Assembly: GCA_034638255.1 (NCBI GenBank)
Contig: JAWPGT010000072.1
Coordinates: forward strand, 1 to 64,000
DNA length: 64,000 nt
Direction of reading: 5' to 3'
From: Coprinus comatus
Lineage: Eukaryota > Basidiomycota > Agaricomycetes > Agaricales > Agaricaceae
Under the pieces are notes generated by a model that was not told the origin of the DNA, did no database searches, and saw nothing but the letters and a program-made list of their open reading frames with translations. The translations under genes and the position numbers were made by a program. Below are positions 59,029 to 64,000 of the stretch, one piece after another. Every line of letters starts with the position of its first letter. Within the stretch, counting starts at the first letter, position 1.

Positions 59029-60607
59029 TTAACGGGTTACAAAAATTCGACTCCCCATCACATGATCTCTAAATTGATCGTACTGTTCTTTGATATTACT
59101 ACATTCCGGGTTAGCAGCGAGTATAGCATATGCTTCTGGCAATGCTTCATCAAGTTGCTACATAGACGGATGCATGAATGTCAGTCATTCAACAAAAGTA
59201 CGGAAGGGTCATTATGATTTACCTCGACGCGTCGTTTGGATGTGGGATGAGTACTGAGAAAGTCGATATTGAATCCTGGTGAGGCTTTACCCAATCGTTC
59301 AAACATTCTATAAGTATATAATTTGGTATTTAGGTCTCGGGAGCGTTGATATTGTGCAATGAAAGCGTACCGGGGTGCAGCAGCAGGATTATAGCAAGCA
59401 CGAGCCATAAGTTTCAATCCAATTACATCCGCTAAAATGACAGCCATGTTCAGTTGCTATATAACAAGTAGTTAGATAAAAAGGGGCAAACCTTCCAATT
59501 CTTGTGTTCGGGAGTTTGGAAGGTCAAGCAAGATTGTGCGTAAAGTGTTAGAAATTCCGAAATCTACTCCTAAAAGTGCCTGAAAGAGTAGAAGGCCGAC
59601 CATCTGTACGGTTTGTGAAGACATGCGTTCGGCTATATGACGTGCTACAACATGCCCTATTTCTAATATATATAAAACCCATTAAGTTTCCTATGTTTCA
59701 AAATTTTGAAGAACACTATCAACTTACCGTGAGCGATTACCGCTGCCAGTCCCTCTTCATCTTGACATACAGGTAGGATACCAGTAAACACGAGGATCAT
59801 ACCTGATTCCATAGTTATACAAAGTTTGCTGTTCTTATTTATCATTCCACTCACCAGGAGTAGCCATAGCATTGATTACTTTACTATCATTGACAACAAC
59901 GACCTCCCATTCTACATCTGATCCGTAAGTATGTTTAGCAGCAGAACCATAATCATCTGAAGGTGTCCAGAATTCATCATTCAAATTTAAAGGTATAGAA
60001 GGTGTTTCGCCTTTGATATGTCCCAAGTTGGATTGTTTTAGAAGTCTTGAAGCGATGCGTCGTACGTATAGTGTGTAGGGATGATTTGGAGGTAGGATTT
60101 TGTTCCCTAGTTCCGCTTTGAGTACCATGGCTGTATCCCGGCCGACCTGTGTTGCTATAAGTAAAGAGTAATCAACCTTAATAGAGGGATTTTAATGTAC
60201 CTGTGCTTCGGCTTTACTGCTCGTATTCATAAACCTCCATCGACCAGTTTCCGGTACCTGTTCAAGACTGAAGTATAAGTTGATAGGAGTATAAACTTTC
60301 TGAAGTCCAATAGTCTATGAATATAACAAATAAAAGTGACGTACTGTGAAACATAGTAAAGTCCTCCAATACCAACAATTGCAACCAAGTATCTCGTTCT
60401 TGTGTCCCAACGTTTATAGTCCAGTGGGGATTTTTGTCGTGAAGGACCGCCACGAGGGTTTGGTGGGGAGTCAGAGAAACGAATATATATTTTTGGTCTT
60501 GGTATTGAAGTTCGAAAGGATCTAGAAGTTTGGGCTACATATGTAGGTTTAACAAATGTCCTAGGAAGTGGCCTTAAGTTTTTGAGAAAGGATATTGTTC
60601 TGAGCAT
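59029..60607 (-). CDS. OMA1: OMA1-like mitochondrial inner-membrane metalloprotease (M48)
   Basis: OMA1 is a zinc peptidase of mitochondrial quality control. Start MLRTISFLKNLRPLPRTF is a typical mitochondrial presequence (Arg-rich, no acidic residues). A membrane anchor YLVAIVGIGGLYYVS follows. Then QVPETGRWRFMNTS, the zinc motif AVIAHEIGHVVARH (HExxH, split by an intron after the first His codon), the third ligand in QELEADVIGLKLMARA, and HPTSKRRVEQLDEALPEAY near the C terminus, ending RIFVTR-TAA. Eight or so exons join in phase by hand; introns are short. The order of elements and the length (~360 aa) fit OMA1 rather than the larger CAAX protease Ste24. Divergent from ARH1, start codons 218 bp apart. 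Confidence 0.9.
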
Positions 60608-60825
60608 CTGGAAAGAAAGTTACCGTATTGAACGATCGACATTAGACAAGATGCCGAACGGTGACGACAGTATTTGTTAGCGAGGGAGGGCATTGCCAAA
60701 CACCGGGAGTCAACCGACGTCAAGCGATCAAACTTTTGAAATGTTCGTCTCCCATAACTCTCGGAAATACATTCGGGTAGGACTGACTGACTGTTAACAT
60801 CACCTACAGATAATATGCAGATATA
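60608..60825. promoter_or_regulatory. Bidirectional promoter between OMA1 and ARH1
   Basis: 218 bp separate the two start codons. No TATA box recognised; a GACTGACTGACTG run is at about 60780-60792. Confidence 0.5.
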
Positions 60826-62244
60826 ATGTCTTTAAGCCCACTCAAATTAGCTATTATTGGTGGTGGACCCTCGGCGTTCTACGCTGCTTCACGTATTCTC
60901 TCGTTGGCTCCTAAGACCAGTGCTTCTCTGCCTGTGCGTGTTCATCTTTTGATAGATTATGGGCACCACATGGACTAGTACGATATGGTGTTGCGCCTGA
61001 TCATCCGGAAGTCAAGGTATTTTGTTACATCTAGTTTTATTCCGGGAGTTCACATATAAACCTTAGAACTGCACACATAAATTTGACTCTACGGCAACAG
61101 ACCCTCGGTTCAAGTTTTTCGGAAACATAAATGTCGGAGACGCGCTTAGTCCAATTTCAACAACTCAAACCCTACCTCTCAAATCTATCTTTGATACCTA
61201 CTCCCACGTCCTTTTCGCCACCGGGTGCACTCTTCCAACACTCCACCCTTCAATACCTCCTTCCAAACAATGTATTCCCGCTCTTTCATTTGTTCACTGG
61301 TATACCCAACATCCCAACAAGCCTACCCCACCTGCTCTCGACAAACTTGATCATGTTTCCATAATTGGGAATGGTAATGTCGCTTTAGACGTTACTCGTA
61401 TGTTGTTGACGCCAGTAGATATGTTATCCAAATACGATGTTCCAAAAACAGTACTTGAAGCTCTATCTCGGTCAACAGTAAAACATGTTTCCATCATAGG
61501 TCGAAGAGGACCTCTAGAAGCGGCATTCACAACTAAAGAGCTTCGCGAACTTATAAATCTACCAGATTCATCTATGGTCCCCATTGATTCTCCTATCCTA
61601 ACACCACCTCCTGATGTTACACCAAGTCGCCAACAATCGAGGATACTACAACTGCTTGGGAAGGGGTCCAAAAATCAGTTTGGAAGCACGAAGAAAACTT
61701 GGTCGTTGGATTTCTATAGGTCTCCAATAGGTCTTATGTCTTCTTCTTCAACACAAGCACAACTATCTCTAGCACATACTATGGTCGATCCGACCACGAA
61801 ACGAGCAATAGAGACAGGAGAAACAACAACCATACCAACATCGTTAGTAGTGACTGCTTTAGGATTCCACGGCGAACCCTCTTCATCGTTCTATGATCCC
61901 GGACTTGGTCATTTACGAACTTTAGGTTCGAGAGTGATTACAAATGGTGGAAATCTGGTTAAAAATATTTATGCTTCTGGATGGGCGGCTACGGGAGCTA
62001 AAGGAGTTTTGGCTAGCACAATGATGGATGCTTATGCAGCTGCTGATACAGTATTGGGTGATGCTTTAGGCAGGAATAATAAAGCCGACATGGAGATACA
62101 AGGAGGGAAGGAGGTGTGGGTTTGAACGCAGATCCCGATTTAGACGCTCTTCCGAAGGAGGTAGAACATGGGATCAAGGAAGGATTAATTACCACGTATG
62201 AAGATTGGAGAAAAATGATGAAGAGGAGGTTAGGAGGGGTGTAG
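60826..62244 (+). CDS. ARH1: Ferredoxin/adrenodoxin reductase (Arh1/FDXR), with two apparent frame breaks
   Basis: Mitochondrial FAD enzyme passing electrons from NADPH to ferredoxin for Fe-S cluster and heme A synthesis. Start MSLSPLKLAIIGGGPSAFYA carries the FAD motif GxGxxG variant IIGGGPSA; no presequence is visible, so an upstream exon may exist. Then VRVHL / DRLWAPHGLVRYGVAPDHPE: the two are joined only if one T is added to CTTTT at 60946-60949. One intron follows (GTATTT...CTTAG), then NCTHKFDS, YSHVLFATGCT, the NADPH motif VSIIGNGNVALDVTR, IIGRRGPLEAAFT, VVTALGFHGEP and YASGWAATGAKGVLA. Near 62110-62125 a second one-base shift leads to DPDLDALPKEVEHGIKEG and YEDWRKMMKRR, the expected C terminus. 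Both breaks are at short homopolymers. Confidence 0.85.
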
Positions 62245-64000
62245 TATTAGGGAAGGAGAGGGAGAGAATGGGATGGGAAGAAGCGAGAAACTTTTTACAG
62301 AGTCGACAGGTAAAAAACTGATTGTTTTAGTGAATTCATTAGACGCCCATGACGCCGTAACCCATTATATATTTGCTGTCGCGTTGCACGTTCTTTTGGC
62401 TTTTGGTACAATTGTTATTTTAAGCCCCGGGATCTTCTCCATATCAAGCTGTCAGCTCCGTGAACTGTGATTCTCCCTGTTTCAAAAGTGAACTTTTACC
62501 TTTAACCATATACCACTCACACCACGCCAAAAAAAAAACAACTTTGGGGACCCTAATCATGGATATGAGGGGTGAGGCACAGCACGCGTCTGATATGGCA
62601 GACTTTAATTTTCATGCGGAGACCGGGTCCTTAGGCTTTTGAGCCATCTACAACTGGCGACCTCTACAAGATTTTGCGTGCAGAAACGGATAATGATTGT
62701 ACAGGTACAAAGTTCAAACACCAAACTGGTATAATATACTGTTTTGCTAATTTTTACATCTAGTTCTCTTACGAGCCATACTCCGAACTAGCTACAATAC
62801 TGACGGAACTGTGCAAACGGTTTCAGCAAAGGATCCTCTAACTTTAATAGAGATAGTCTGTAACAAACTCCAGGAAATTTCAGCTTGCAGCATCGGTGCG
62901 ATCACTTGGGCGAAATATTCAATAATGTCTTTCCTCATGTAGATCATGCACACCTGGGAAGTCTGGCCCCATACTTGGAAAATTACTTACCATTGTAATC
63001 AGTGATATATTATACCGTTTGTTCACCTAGTCATACCACATCCTTCTTTCAACTGGCTACCACTATCATTCCAATTTTCTTCAGCCAACTCAAAGGACTT
63101 CCTTGAAATCATACAACGGCTAGCCCCACAGCAATTAATTAACAGTATCTTTCTTTATACCAAGCATATTCTAGAACATTCGTGGGGGTTATACTTCGTA
63201 CATCCGAGGATTGAGGATGCTTGGAATGGGTGCTCTTGCAGAAGATCATTGCGCCCAGGTTGCACCCTCAACAGATCCTATCTTCCACCCCAATCAACTA
63301 CTCCTTTGTGTCTCACATGAGCGTCAAGGCTACGTCATCCCACAACCATTCTTGGATTCGATTGAAAATTTTCAATCGAAAACTGAAGGATATATGGACT
63401 CGACACCAGAGTGACAGCCCGGTTCCAGGTGGTAATGATTTGGTACAAGGAAACCAAGATGGAAGAGGTGGGTACATTAGCAACTGTAATTTGGTTTTTA
63501 AGTCTTTTTAACTGACACGAGTAAAATCAAATACCAAAGAGTTAAAATCAGAATGAATATCTAATCAAGCTGCGCCCATTGTTCCAGTAACTGAAATAGG
63601 CATATTGAACGAGAATGATGAAGATACTGCAGCTGATGTTGGCACTAATCCTGGAAATTTTAAAGGAATAGGAGTATCAACATGTGCAACGCATGACGAA
63701 GTTACCCTTCTACGGTAGAAGGGGTAACCCTACCAGATGATGAAGCCGGCCGGATCACCCCATCTAATCAACAACTAGCGAGGCCCTGTGCTTATAATGG
63801 AGGATAAACTTCATGATACAAGTGTTATGATCTAAACTAGGGGAAGAGAAAGAGGAATGGGCTGAGAAGACATTGGCAGTGTTGGGGAAATGGTCAGAAT
63901 GGATGTGGGGAAGTATTTCAAGTTCATTGATGTGTAACAGTATATTCTGAAGAGATCTACTTTATTGTATATCATATCAGGTTGAAGAGTGTAAACAACT
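62245..64000. other. End of window, no recognised gene
   Basis: Short frames on both strands only. At 63584-63709 a short frame (NENDEDTAADVGTN) faintly recalls the DETAADVEF block of the DUF4238-type family; too short to call. Confidence 0.45.

Overview
The window is nuclear DNA of a filamentous basidiomycete, most likely an agaricomycete. The genes are dense with short introns (mostly 47-115 nt, GT-AG). The gene content fits this: an Msb1/Mug8-type morphogenesis protein, an H-Y-[IV]-P-[RQ]-F protein of the DUF4238 type, F-box-like proteins with an 'xxWIEPILYRHV' signature, and chromodomain Ty3/gypsy and Ty1/copia elements. Base composition is AT-leaning. There are no operons. Exon models below were built by hand from splice signals, reading phase and family knowledge; no search was run.

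Layout. 0.3-4.3 kb: CDK1 (PSTAIRE cyclin-dependent kinase, ten exons, two of them tiny) and the GPN1 GTPase, both on the minus strand. 4.5-6 kb: an unrecognised small ORF and a decayed copy of the DUF4238-type gene found intact at 56-59 kb. 6-9.5 kb: nothing recognisable. 9.5-10.7 kb: a single-exon hypothetical gene. 11-14.2 kb: two F-box-like paralogues. 16.7-21.6 kb: an Msb1/Mug8-like gene and a small single-pass membrane protein. 24.2-46.5 kb: a roughly 22-kb transposon island bounded by two inverted paralogues of an unrecognised gene. It contains a 2.2-kb palindromic fold-back element with a 9-bp target duplication, a 10.8-kb chromodomain Ty3/gypsy element, a gag-only (TR-GAG type) element nested inside that, and a 5.6-kb Ty1/copia element that broke the second paralogue. 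48.9-55.3 kb (plus strand): an SRA-YDG domain protein, SUMO, an Atg22-like vacuolar transporter and an F-box protein. 55.8 kb: tRNA-Thr(UGU). 56.1-58.8 kb: the DUF4238-type gene. 59-62.2 kb: a divergent pair of mitochondrial genes, OMA1 and ferredoxin/adrenodoxin reductase (ARH1).

The most interesting signals lie in the Ty3/gypsy element. From a predicted transcription start in the 5' LTR to the gag AUG there is not one sense-strand ATG in about 1.25 kb. The last 221 codons of that leader are open and in frame with gag. Gag ends on a canonical -1 slippery heptamer leading into pol. Integrase and an unusual third ORF overlap as ATGA. That third ORF encodes a second protein with two zinc knuckles. 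The sequence after the 5' LTR is complementary to the LTR itself, which suggests Tf1-like self-priming. Target duplications are intact for the gypsy (GCAAC), the gag-only element (CATTT) and the fold-back (GGTGGTGAC). LTR pairs and palindrome arms are almost identical, so these insertions are young.

Several host genes that should be intact carry single-base frame breaks, including ARH1, which is essential in yeast. I read these as probable consensus indels in the assembly rather than seven independent pseudogenes, and each is marked.
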